This document shows positions 15,407 through 22,306 of a stretch of DNA of 22,306 bases, in pieces (position 1 is the first letter of the stretch; the number at the start of each line of letters is the position of its first letter). The stretch comes from an uncultured beta proteobacterium. Lineage in GTDB: Bacteria; Pseudomonadota; Gammaproteobacteria; Burkholderiales; SG8-39. A program made the translations under genes and the position numbers. Where the stretch lies: positions 102,119 through 124,424 of the forward strand of contig CADEDU010000001.1 in assembly GCA_902826155.1 (NCBI GenBank), given 5' to 3'. The notes beneath the pieces are model-generated. The model saw only the letters and a list, made by a program, of their open reading frames with translations. It was not told the DNA's origin and did not search any database.

Positions 15407-16213
15407 ATGAACCTCGACGCCATCGCTCACGATCTGTTGCTTGCGCAGGACAGCCATGTGCTGATCGAACCGATCACGCGTGCCCATCCGGAATTTGACA
15501 ACGCGGCCGCTTATCAGGTGTCGCAGCGCATCCACCGCGCGCGGCTGCGCGACGGAGCCATCAAGGTCGGCCGCAAGATCGGCTTCACCAATCGCAACAT
15601 CTGGCCCGAGTACGGCGTGTACGAGCCGATATGGGCGTACGTGTACGACACGACGGTGCAACACCTGACCGACAACCGCGGTGCGTGCGCGCTGTCGCGC
15701 TTCGCGCTGCCGCGTATCGAGCCGGAGGTGGTGTTCCATTTCCATCGCGCGCCGCCGCGCACTCGCGAACCGGCCGCGATCCTCGCGTGCGTCGACTGGA
15801 TCGCGCACGGCTACGAGATCGTGCAGTCGCACTTCGCCGACTGGAAATTCAAGGTCGCCGACACCATCGCCGATTCGGGGCTGCACGGTACGTTGCTGGT
15901 GGGCGCGCCGCAGCCGATCGAGCGGCTCGGGGCGCAGCTCGCCGGGCGGCTCGCTGATTTCAACATCGAACTTTCCTGCAACGGCGTGCTACGCGATCGT
16001 GGCCGCGGCGCGAACGTGCTCGACAGTCCGGTGCTGGCGCTCGCCTATCTGATCGAGGTGCTCGCCACGCAGCACGAGGCCGAGCCGGTTGCGGCGGGCG
16101 AACTGGTGACCACCGGTACCCTCACCGCGGCGCTGCCGATCCGCGCCGGCGAAACCTGGAGCACGAAATTCGACGGGCTCGATCTGCCCGGGCTGACGGT
16201 GCACTTCGACTAG
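15407..16213 (+). CDS. 2-keto-4-pentenoate hydratase (MhpD-like)
   Basis: A 268-residue enzyme of the fumarylacetoacetase-like hydratase group, the size of MhpD. These enzymes add water to 2-hydroxypenta-2,4-dienoate from meta-cleavage of aromatics; close relatives are decarboxylases. Landmarks are AAYQVSQRIHRARL, VGRKIGFTNRNIW with the conserved lysine K57, LPRIEPEVVFHF with metal-type E105 and E107, and HGYEIVQSHFADWKFKVADTIAD with E137, followed by TTGTLTAALPIRAGE near the end. The protein is soluble. It diverges from the dehalogenase gene and converges on the acyl-CoA synthetase gene with 57 bp between stops. No ring-cleavage dioxygenase is in the window, so an aromatic origin of the substrate is unproven. 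Confidence 0.88.
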   Translation: MNLDAIAHDLLLAQDSHVLIEPITRAHPEFDNAAAYQVSQRIHRARLRDGAIKVGRKIGFTNRNIWPEYGVYEPIWAYVYDTTVQHLTDNRGACALSRFALPRIEPEVVFHFHRAPPRTREPAAILACVDWIAHGYEIVQSHFADWKFKVADTIADSGLHGTLLVGAPQPIERLGAQLAGRLADFNIELSCNGVLRDRGRGANVLDSPVLALAYLIEVLATQHEAEPVAAGELVTTGTLTAALPIRAGETWSTKFDGLDLPGLTVHFD

Positions 16214-16270
16214 CCGCTGCTCTGCGCCCGATCGCGCCAGCCTTTCACTGCCCGATGGCGCGACCCCAAA

Positions 16271-17839
16271 TCAGCCGGCCTGCTCGCTCCGCAACCCGCG
16301 GCGGTACAGCTTGCCGGTCGGGCCGGTCGGCAGCACCGCGACGAAGTGAATCGCCTTGGGCAGCTTGAACGCTGCCAGTGCACCACGTTCGCGGCAGTGC
16401 GCGAGCAATTCGGCAGCCGCTAACGACGGATTTCGCGGGACCACGAACGCTTCGATGCGCTGGCCCCATTGCGCATCGTCCATGCCGATCACCGCCGCCT
16501 GCACGACGTCGGGGTGCTGCAGCAGCACCCGTTCGATCTCCTCGCCCGACACTTTGATGCCGCCGGTGTTGATCAGATTGTCGGTGCGCCCGGACAGCGT
16601 GAGTTCGCCGTCGGCGTCGATCCACCCCAGGTCGCCCGAGCGCCACCAGCCCGCTACGAAGCGCGCGCGGGTGAGTGCTTCATCCTTCCAGTAGCCGATC
16701 GCGAGCGATGGACCGGTCAGCACAATCTCGCCCACGCTGCCTGCAGGCAACTCGTCGTCGATCGAGCCCTCCGGGTCGACGATGCGCAGATCGGCGTGCA
16801 CCACCGGCTTGCCGGAACTGCCCGCCTTGCCACGCGTGAGCAGCGTGTCGTTCATCGCCAGCACGCCACAGCCACAGCCGCCTTCGCTCGACAGGTACAC
16901 GCTTGCCACCAACGGGCATAGCCGATGGATGCGCTCGACGTCGCTCGGTGCCGGTGCCTCGCCCGATATCGTTGCAACGCGCACCGACGCGAGATCGAAG
17001 CGCGTCCGATCCTCGGCCAGCACCATGCGCCACATCGTCGGCACCAGCGGGGCCATGGTGATGCGTTCGCGCGCGAGCGTCTCCAGGAAACTGCCCGGCG
17101 TGAACTGCTGGCCGAACACCACGCGCGCCTTGCCGCCGACGTAGCCAAGCACCACATTGGGCCACGCAGCGAACGAAGGCTGCATCAGGACGAGCGTCGA
17201 GTCGGCCGGGCCCGCGGCCCCATAGATCAACTGGCCCGCTTTGGCGTTCTCGAGCATGGTGCGCTGGGTGTGCATCACGCCTTTGGGCTGGCCGGTGGTG
17301 CCCGACGAGAGCTGGATGGCGCCCAGATCGTCGGGCTGGATCGACCACGCGTGGCGCGAAGGCGCATCCATTGCATCGACCACGTCGAGCCATGCCTGAT
17401 CGAGCGTGATCACCCGTGGCGGATGCGCCATGTTCGCGGTGACTTCCGCGGCGAGCGGGGCGAGATCCGCGTCGCACAGAATTACCACAGCATCGAGCCA
17501 TGCCAGCGTCTGCGCCAGTCGCGGTGGGGTCTCGCGGATGTGCAGATTGCACGCCACTGCGCCGCGCAGCACGCAGCCGAACCACGCCAGCGTGTGGCGC
17601 ACCGAACTCTTGCAAAGCATCGCGACCCGCTCGCCTTGCGCCACGCCTCGTTCGGCCAGATATGCCGCGATCCGGAGCGATCGCGCTTGCGCTTCGTGCC
17701 CGCTTGCCGATTCGATCGGATCGGTGAAGAACACGTCGCGTCCCTTCCATCTGCACGAGCGCAGAAACAGGGCAGCAAGCGTTTCCGAGGCCGCGAGCGT
17801 GTCGGGGGCAGCGAGGGTGTCAGGATGGATCGTAGGCAC
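16271..17839 (-). CDS. Acyl-CoA synthetase (AMP-dependent ligase)
   Basis: A 522-residue ANL-superfamily ligase that activates a carboxylic acid through an acyl-AMP and transfers it to CoA. The motifs are complete: IQLSSGTTGQPKGVMH at 175-190 binds ATP phosphate, YLSSEGG at 315-321 is the A5 region, WWRSGDLGWID at 398-408 holds the ribose-binding Asp, LSGRTDNLINTGGIKVSGEE at 415-434 is the hinge, and PTGPTGKLYRRGL near 504-516 supplies the catalytic lysine K510. The first 23 residues repeat DTLAA/ETLAA three times and are unlike the rest; a later start is possible, but no downstream Met is near. It diverges from tarD over 93 bp. Substrate class (fatty or aromatic acid) is not resolved. Confidence 0.92.
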   Translation of the reverse strand: MPTIHPDTLAAPDTLAASETLAALFLRSCRWKGRDVFFTDPIESASGHEAQARSLRIAAYLAERGVAQGERVAMLCKSSVRHTLAWFGCVLRGAVACNLHIRETPPRLAQTLAWLDAVVILCDADLAPLAAEVTANMAHPPRVITLDQAWLDVVDAMDAPSRHAWSIQPDDLGAIQLSSGTTGQPKGVMHTQRTMLENAKAGQLIYGAAGPADSTLVLMQPSFAAWPNVVLGYVGGKARVVFGQQFTPGSFLETLARERITMAPLVPTMWRMVLAEDRTRFDLASVRVATISGEAPAPSDVERIHRLCPLVASVYLSSEGGCGCGVLAMNDTLLTRGKAGSSGKPVVHADLRIVDPEGSIDDELPAGSVGEIVLTGPSLAIGYWKDEALTRARFVAGWWRSGDLGWIDADGELTLSGRTDNLINTGGIKVSGEEIERVLLQHPDVVQAAVIGMDDAQWGQRIEAFVVPRNPSLAAAELLAHCRERGALAAFKLPKAIHFVAVLPTGPTGKLYRRGLRSEQAG

Positions 17840-17932
17840 TGCGGTGACCGGACAGGGTTACGTCTTCGGACGGATGGACAGACGCCAGGAGTCTAGCGCG
17901 GCATAAAATCCAGGTCCGCTCCCGAGGCTGCC

Positions 17933-19099
17933 ATGCGCATCACCGATATTCGCGAAATCGCGGTGCCGATCAACTCGACCATCCGCAATGCGGTGTTCGA
18001 TTTTTCCGAGATGACGACCTCGGTGGTGGCGGTGGTCACCGATGTCGTGCGCAAGGGCAAGCCTGTCGTGGGCTACGCCTTCAATTCGACCGGACGCTAC
18101 GCCTGCGGGGCGCAGATGCGCGCGCGGTTCATCCCGCGCGTGCTGCGTCAGAAACCCGAGGCACTGCTCAACAGCGCGGGCACCAACATCGACCCGGAGA
18201 AAGTGCTCGCGGCGATGATGACCGGTGAGAAACCCGGTGCGCACTCGGAGCGCTCGATCGGCATCGGCACGATCGAGACCGCAGTGTGGGACGCGGTCGC
18301 GAAGATCGAGGACAAGCCGCTCTATCAGGTGCTGGCCGATCGCTACAACGGCGGCCAGGCCAACCGGCGCGTGTTCTGTTACGTCGGCGGCGGCTGGTAC
18401 AAACCCGGCGGCACCCTGGACGATCTGCGCGATGAGCTGCGCCGGCATCTCGATAGCGGCTACACCATGCTCAAGATCAAGGTGGGCGGCCTGCCGCTCG
18501 CGCAGGATCTCGAGCGCGTCGAGGCGGCGTTGCGCATCGTCGGGGCGAGCGAACGGCTCGCGGTCGATGCCAATGCCAAATTCACACGCGCCGAGGCGCT
18601 CGAGTACGCCAGGGCGCTGGCGCCGTACAAACTGCGCTGGTTCGAAGAGGCGGTCGATCCGCTCGATTTCGAAGGGTTCGCGCAGATCGCGGCGGTGTAC
18701 GAGCCGCCGCTGTCTACCGGCGAGAATCTCTACTCGACGCAGGACGTGCAGAACCTGTCCACCTTCGGCGGTTTCAGGCCCGATCGCGACATCATCCAGG
18801 TCGATCCGCCGCAGGCCTATGGTTACGCGATGTTCGCGCGCACCACGGCAATGCTCGAAGCGCGTGGCTGGCATCGTCGCGCGCTGTGGCCGCACGGCGG
18901 CAATCAGATGTCACTCGCAGTTGCGGCTGGCTTGAACCTGGGCGGCTGTGAAGCCTACCCCGGGGTGTTCGGCGTGTTCGCCGGCTATGCCGACGACGCG
19001 CGAGTCGACAACGGTTATCTCACGCCGTCCGATCGACCGGGGATCGGCTTCGAAGGTCAGGCGGCTTTGTTCGAAGTGATGTCGAAGCTATCGGGTTGA
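17933..19099 (+). CDS. tarD: D(-)-tartrate dehydratase
   Basis: A 388-residue enolase-superfamily enzyme that closely resembles the characterised Bradyrhizobium D-tartrate dehydratase, as I recall it, over its full length. It should dehydrate D-tartrate to oxaloacetate with Mg2+ in the cytoplasm. Shared features are RITDIREI at the start, INSTIRNAVFDFSEMTTSVVAVVTDVV, EKPGAHSERSIGIGTI, LKIKVGG with K181/K183, VDANAKF with D212, WFEEAVDPLD with E238/E239, STGENLYS with E264 and LWPHGGNQMSLAVAAGL with the catalytic H321. The start has GAGG five bases upstream. The gene opens a rightward block: mbnP begins 4 bp after its stop, so the tartrate enzyme is probably co-transcribed with a copper-protein pair, an odd combination. 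Confidence 0.92.
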   Translation: MRITDIREIAVPINSTIRNAVFDFSEMTTSVVAVVTDVVRKGKPVVGYAFNSTGRYACGAQMRARFIPRVLRQKPEALLNSAGTNIDPEKVLAAMMTGEKPGAHSERSIGIGTIETAVWDAVAKIEDKPLYQVLADRYNGGQANRRVFCYVGGGWYKPGGTLDDLRDELRRHLDSGYTMLKIKVGGLPLAQDLERVEAALRIVGASERLAVDANAKFTRAEALEYARALAPYKLRWFEEAVDPLDFEGFAQIAAVYEPPLSTGENLYSTQDVQNLSTFGGFRPDRDIIQVDPPQAYGYAMFARTTAMLEARGWHRRALWPHGGNQMSLAVAAGLNLGGCEAYPGVFGVFAGYADDARVDNGYLTPSDRPGIGFEGQAALFEVMSKLSG

Positions 19100-19103
19100 T
19101 GCC

Positions 19104-20006
19104 ATGTATCGCAAACGAACCTGGTTGTTCAGGCCGTCGGCGTTCGCTGCCATCTTTCTGGTGTCGGTAGCGGCGTCGGCGCAGCAAGCAACGACGCACG
19201 AGATCCGCTTCAGCGCGAGCATCGGCGACCGCCCGCTCGTGTGCGGCGAGCGTTACGCCGAGGTCGGCGCGTCGAAATCGAGCGTCACGCTGGCCGATCT
19301 GCGCTTCTACGTGATGGATGTGCAGTTGGTTCGCGCCGACGGTCAGGCGGTCACGCTCGCGCTCGAGCAGGACGGCATCTGGCAGCAGAAGAACCTCGCG
19401 TTGCTCGATTTCGAAGACGGCAGCGGCTCGTGCAATACCGGCACCAAGGGCGTTCGCCACGTCGTACGCGGGACCGCGCCGGCTGCCGAGTATCGCGGCT
19501 TGCGGTTCACGCTCGGCGTGCCGCCGCAGATGAACCATGCCGATCCGACGCTCGCAGCATCGCCGCTCAACCTGACCGCGATGTTCTGGAGCTGGCAGGC
19601 GGGCTACAAATTCTTCAAGCTAGATCTCGCGCCTGCGCCGCGCGAGGCGGGCAGCGCTCCAACTACATCGGCGGGTGCACCGAGCGCCACCGGTTTCGTA
19701 TTTCACGTCGGCAGCACCGGCTGCGTCGGCGGCAGTCGCACTGGTGAGCCGCCGAAGTGCGCGAACGGCAACCGCCTGGTGGTCGATCTTCCGGGCTTCG
19801 CATCACAATCGAACGTGGTGCACCTCGATCTCGGGGCGTTGCTCGCCGGAACCGAGCTCGACAAGAACACGCCGAAAACCTCGCCGGGCTGCATGTCGTT
19901 TCCGGGCGATGCCGACTGCGATCAGGTGATGACGCGATTGGGGTTGCCGTATGGCTCGCTGCCGGCTCAGCCGCAGGTGTTGTTCTCGGTGCGTCCGGCA
20001 AAGTAG
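19104..20006 (+). CDS. mbnP: MbnP-like copper-binding protein (metallo-mystery pair four-Cys protein)
   Basis: A 300-residue secreted protein with a signal peptide ending about ASAQQ (residue 28). It has the features of the four-Cys 'metallo-mystery pair' family: HEIRFSASIGDRPLVCGERY (C47), LADLRFYVMDVQLV, a C110 block, MNHADPT, then MFWSWQAGYKFFKLD at 160-174 with W162 and W164, FVFHVGSTGC with H201 and C207, and PGCMSFPGDADC with C263 and C272. In characterised members a tryptophan is oxidised to kynurenine by MbnH and the protein binds Cu(I). Six cysteines are present here. An Ala/Pro/Ser/Thr linker (about 177-197) interrupts the domain after the tryptophans. The gene starts 4 bp after tarD and is followed at 40 bp by mbnH. 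Confidence 0.9.
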   Translation: MYRKRTWLFRPSAFAAIFLVSVAASAQQATTHEIRFSASIGDRPLVCGERYAEVGASKSSVTLADLRFYVMDVQLVRADGQAVTLALEQDGIWQQKNLALLDFEDGSGSCNTGTKGVRHVVRGTAPAAEYRGLRFTLGVPPQMNHADPTLAASPLNLTAMFWSWQAGYKFFKLDLAPAPREAGSAPTTSAGAPSATGFVFHVGSTGCVGGSRTGEPPKCANGNRLVVDLPGFASQSNVVHLDLGALLAGTELDKNTPKTSPGCMSFPGDADCDQVMTRLGLPYGSLPAQPQVLFSVRPAK

Positions 20007-20046
20007 GCACCGGTAATTGCGGGGTTCGATCGACGGGAGCGTAGCC

Positions 20047-21249
20047 ATGCGCACACCGATAGCGAAGGGTTCAATGGCGGCGCTGCTGGCCGCACTTGCC
20101 GGAGCATTCACCGGCATCGGCTCGATCGCCAACGTCAACGCGCCGTTCCAGTGGCGTGTCCCCGCATGGGCGCCCACGCCAGCGGTACCTGAAGACAACT
20201 CGATGTCGGTGGCGAAGGTGGAACTGGGCCGGCACCTGTTCTATGACCGCCGGCTGTCGCGCAACGAGACGATGTCGTGCGGCACCTGCCATCAACAGGC
20301 CAAGGCGTTCACCGACGGCGTCGCCGTGCCGATCGGCGTCACCGGCGAGAAGCACACGCGCGGCTCGATGTCGCTCACGAACGTGGGTTATCTGCCGGTG
20401 CTCACCTGGGCCAACCCGAACATCAAGACGCTGGAGCAGCAGGCGCTGGTGCCGATGTTCGGCGAGCACCCGGTGGAGATGGGCATGGCCGGGCGCGAAC
20501 AGGAGCTGTTCGAGCGGCTGCGGCGCGATGCGCTTTATCCGAACATGTTCGCCACTGCGTTTCCGGAGAGCAAAGGCGAGATCTCGCTCGCGACCATCAC
20601 GCGGGCGATCGGCGCGTTTCAACGCACGCTGATCTCGCTCGATGCACCGTACGACCGCTACCGCCATGGCGGCGATGAGGGCGCGATCTCACCGGCGGCC
20701 AAGCGCGGCGAGACGCTCTTCTTCAGCGAGAAGTTCGAGTGCTATCACTGCCATGCCGGATTCACCTTCACCGACAACGTTCATCACTCGCGCTTGCCGT
20801 TCCCCGAGATCGGCTTCCACAACAACGCGCTCTACAACGTCGACGAACGCGGCGGCTACCCGAAGTCCAACCAGGGCATCATCGAGTTCACCAACCGGCC
20901 CGAGGACATGGGCAAGTTCCGCACGCCGACGTTGCGCAACATCGCGCTGACCGCGCCGTACATGCACGATGGCTCGATCGAGACGCTCGAGGGCGTGCTG
21001 CGCCATTACGCTGCCGCCGGACGCACCGTACACGCCGGCGACAACAAGGGCGATGGTTCGGCCAACCCCTACAAGAGCGGCTTCATCGTCGGCTTCGATC
21101 TGTCGCAGGAGGAACTCCAGGACATGCTCGCCTTCCTGCACAGCCTGACCGATGAGAAGTTCGTCACCGATCCGCGGCTGGCCGATCCGTTCGCGAAGAG
21201 TGATGCGCCGGCGCAGGCAAAGCCGGGCGGCGCGGGGCAGCGCCGCTAG
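20047..21249 (+). CDS. mbnH: MbnH-like diheme enzyme (metallo-mystery pair cytochrome c peroxidase family)
   Basis: A 400-residue periplasmic c-type cytochrome related to cytochrome c peroxidase and MauG. The ATG at 20047 has GGGAG seven bases upstream; a TTG frame from 20017 is less likely. After a hydrophobic export segment (9-27) it has two haem sites, MSCGTCHQQ (C78, C81, H82) and ECYHCHAGF (C232, C235, H236), LGRHLFYDRRLSRNETMSC ahead of the first, MFGEHPVEMGM, and FRTPTLRNIALTAPYMHDGS (291-310), the conserved ligand region of the family. Its known role is to oxidise a tryptophan in its partner MbnP to kynurenine, using hydrogen peroxide and a bis-Fe(IV) state. Adjacent mbnP makes this the expected function. 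The C-terminal Ala/Pro tail is a variable end. Confidence 0.92.
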   Translation: MRTPIAKGSMAALLAALAGAFTGIGSIANVNAPFQWRVPAWAPTPAVPEDNSMSVAKVELGRHLFYDRRLSRNETMSCGTCHQQAKAFTDGVAVPIGVTGEKHTRGSMSLTNVGYLPVLTWANPNIKTLEQQALVPMFGEHPVEMGMAGREQELFERLRRDALYPNMFATAFPESKGEISLATITRAIGAFQRTLISLDAPYDRYRHGGDEGAISPAAKRGETLFFSEKFECYHCHAGFTFTDNVHHSRLPFPEIGFHNNALYNVDERGGYPKSNQGIIEFTNRPEDMGKFRTPTLRNIALTAPYMHDGSIETLEGVLRHYAAAGRTVHAGDNKGDGSANPYKSGFIVGFDLSQEELQDMLAFLHSLTDEKFVTDPRLADPFAKSDAPAQAKPGGAGQRR

Positions 21250-21262
21250 GCGCGCAGCGTGG

Positions 21263-22036
21263 TCACTGCAGCACGCGTTCCACGGGCGACGTGAAGACGT
21301 AGCCCACGCCACGCTCGGTACGAATGAAATCCGGTGCGCGCGCGTCACGCTCGATCTTGCGTCGCAGCCGCAGGATCTGCACGTCGATGGTGCGATCGTA
21401 GACATCCTCGTACAGGCGGCTGCCCTGCAGGAGCTGCTCGCGTGAGAGCACCTGCTGCGGCCGCTCGAGGAATGCCATGAGCAGATTGAATTCACCGATG
21501 GTGAGCGGGATCAGCTCCCCTTGCGGCGACGTGAAACGGCGGGATTTGACGTTGAGTTCCCAGCCGGCGAATCGATACATCCGCACCGCAGCTCGTGCCG
21601 CGGCGCCATCGTCCACGGTGGCGTTTTCCGGTGCTTGCGCTTCCGCGGTCGCCGGGATGACGCCGCGGTGCTTGGTCCGGCGCAACACCGCGCGGATTCT
21701 GGCCAGCAGTTCGCGCGGACTGAACGGCTTGGTCAGATAGTCATCGGCGCCGAGCTCCAGGCCAAGGACCCGATCGGCCTCCTCGCGCCGGGCGCTGACG
21801 ATGATGATCGGCACCGCGCTGGCGCGCTGGCGCAGTTCCCGCGCCAGCGTCAGGCCGTCGGCGTCGGGCAGTTGCAGATCGAGGATGATCAGGTCGAAGG
21901 TGCCGGATTGCAGTGCATCACGCGCGGCCGAACAACTGCTGACTGCGGTCACCGCGATGCCATAGCGAGGCAGGTAGTCGCACAAGAGCCCGCGTACATC
22001 GAGGTCGTCTTCCACCAGGAGAACGCTGTCGTTCAA
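21263..22036 (-). CDS. OmpR-family two-component response regulator, TTG start
   Basis: A 257-residue regulator with a receiver and a winged-helix DNA-binding domain. The receiver has the acidic pair VEDD (10-11), phosphoacceptor D53 in LIILDLQLPDADG, the switch region IIIVSARREEADR and K103 in LTKPFSPREL. The linker (124-147) is long and Ala-rich. The output domain has FTSPQGELIPLTIGEFNLLMAFLERPQQVLSREQLL and the recognition-helix block DRTIDVQILRLRRKIE. Translation starts at TTG 22036, preceded by GAGGG six bases away, and a sigma70-like promoter lies about 100 bp upstream. No sensor kinase is visible; the gene converges on mbnH with 13 bp between stops, so a link to copper or oxidant response is only a guess. 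Family is certain, signal unknown. Confidence 0.93.
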   Translation of the reverse strand: MNDSVLLVEDDLDVRGLLCDYLPRYGIAVTAVSSCSAARDALQSGTFDLIILDLQLPDADGLTLARELRQRASAVPIIIVSARREEADRVLGLELGADDYLTKPFSPRELLARIRAVLRRTKHRGVIPATAEAQAPENATVDDGAAARAAVRMYRFAGWELNVKSRRFTSPQGELIPLTIGEFNLLMAFLERPQQVLSREQLLQGSRLYEDVYDRTIDVQILRLRRKIERDARAPDFIRTERGVGYVFTSPVERVLQ

Positions 22037-22140
22037 CGGAAGCCCTCTGCGTGTGGACGCTCGTCTTCTTGTGCGAGCAGGTCGGTCCCCATTGATTAGT
22101 ACCTGATGGTCGCTCGAGGCTGAAGCGCCAGTGCTTTCAC

Positions 22141-22169
22141 ATTATTTGTCAGGGCGTATAGAGTTGCAA
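22141..22169 (-). promoter_or_regulatory. Sigma70-like promoter for the response regulator
   Basis: On the minus strand TTGCAA (22164-22169) and AATAAT (22141-22146) are separated by exactly 17 bases, matching the -35 in four and the -10 in five of six positions. It points leftward into the response regulator, with the start codon about 105 bases downstream of the -10. No equally good rightward promoter was seen for the partial gene at the right edge. Confidence 0.55.
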
Positions 22170-22253
22170 GCCGCAACACAGCCTCTTATCCAGTATCGGA
22201 TGCCTCGCGCGTGCGTGTGGCGCCGGAAAACGAACCCGCGTGGGGAGACAAAG

Positions 22254-22306
22254 ATGACGGCAATCGCTATCCCGGCCGATTCGTTCGTCTCGTGGCGCCG
22301 GCCGGT
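22254..22306 (+). CDS. Start of an unidentified rightward gene, cut by window edge
   Basis: An ATG at 22254 is preceded by a strong ribosome site, GGGGAG, seven bases away, and opens a frame beginning MTAIAIPADSF that runs off the window after 17 codons. It diverges from the response regulator across 217 bp. Too little is visible to name a family. A sensor kinase partner for the regulator is possible but has no sequence support. Confidence 0.5.
   Translation, partial: MTAIAIPADSFVSWRRP

Noticed and set aside
16232..16263. TCGCGCC...GGCGCGA inverted repeat between the hydratase and acyl-CoA synthetase stops
   Set aside because: Seven-bp arms with an 18-base loop and no T-tract; too weak to call a terminator in GC-rich DNA.
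17903..17911. ATAAAAT-like -10 element ahead of tarD
   Set aside because: No -35 hexamer at a workable distance; the nearest TTGACA-like sequence is 23 bases away.

Overview
The window is about 22.3 kb of GC-rich DNA with dense coding on both strands, and every recognised gene reads as a betaproteobacterial chromosome, most likely Burkholderiales. The strongest clues are two Bug/TctC-family solute receptors without transporter partners, a membrane-anchored TAXI receptor, the tail-to-tail sixA and ppx pair, and an acid-sugar and organic-acid catabolic gene set typical of that order. There are no tRNA, rRNA, CRISPR, phage or insertion-sequence signals. Taxonomy is inferred from gene families only.

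Left part (1-9.4 kb): a Bug receptor cut by the left edge and a lipoprotein gene, both leftward; a divergent NodB/PuuE-like deacetylase; a leftward TAXI solute receptor; a small secreted four-cysteine protein; an Hfq-like Sm-fold protein whose frame has no conventional start codon ahead of its domain; sixA converging on ppx; then about 1.1 kb with no convincing gene but with two good leftward intrinsic terminators; then a DUF3047 lipoprotein.

Middle part (9.4-17.9 kb): a leftward catabolic cluster of haloalkane dehalogenase, enolase-superfamily acid-sugar-dehydratase-like enzyme, Bug receptor, AidB-type acyl-CoA dehydrogenase and a lipoprotein. Two of its junctions overlap (8 bp and 4 bp). 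Diverging from the dehalogenase is a 2-keto-4-pentenoate-hydratase-like enzyme, which converges on an acyl-CoA synthetase. Together they suggest uptake and breakdown of an organic acid, possibly halogenated, but the substrate cannot be read from the sequence.

Right part (17.9-22.3 kb): a gene for D(-)-tartrate dehydratase (tarD) is followed after 4 bp by mbnP and then mbnH, the secreted copper protein and diheme enzyme of the 'metallo-mystery pair'. In characterised members the diheme MbnH oxidises a tryptophan of its partner MbnP to kynurenine. No methanobactin genes are visible here, so this is a stand-alone copy in an unexpected setting. A convergent OmpR-type response regulator follows, with a TTG start and a recognisable promoter; the window ends in the first codons of a rightward gene.

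The points most worth a second look are the tarD-mbnP-mbnH arrangement, the Hfq-like gene with a broken or hidden start beside a hairpin over an upstream start site, and the gene-less region with two leftward terminators.
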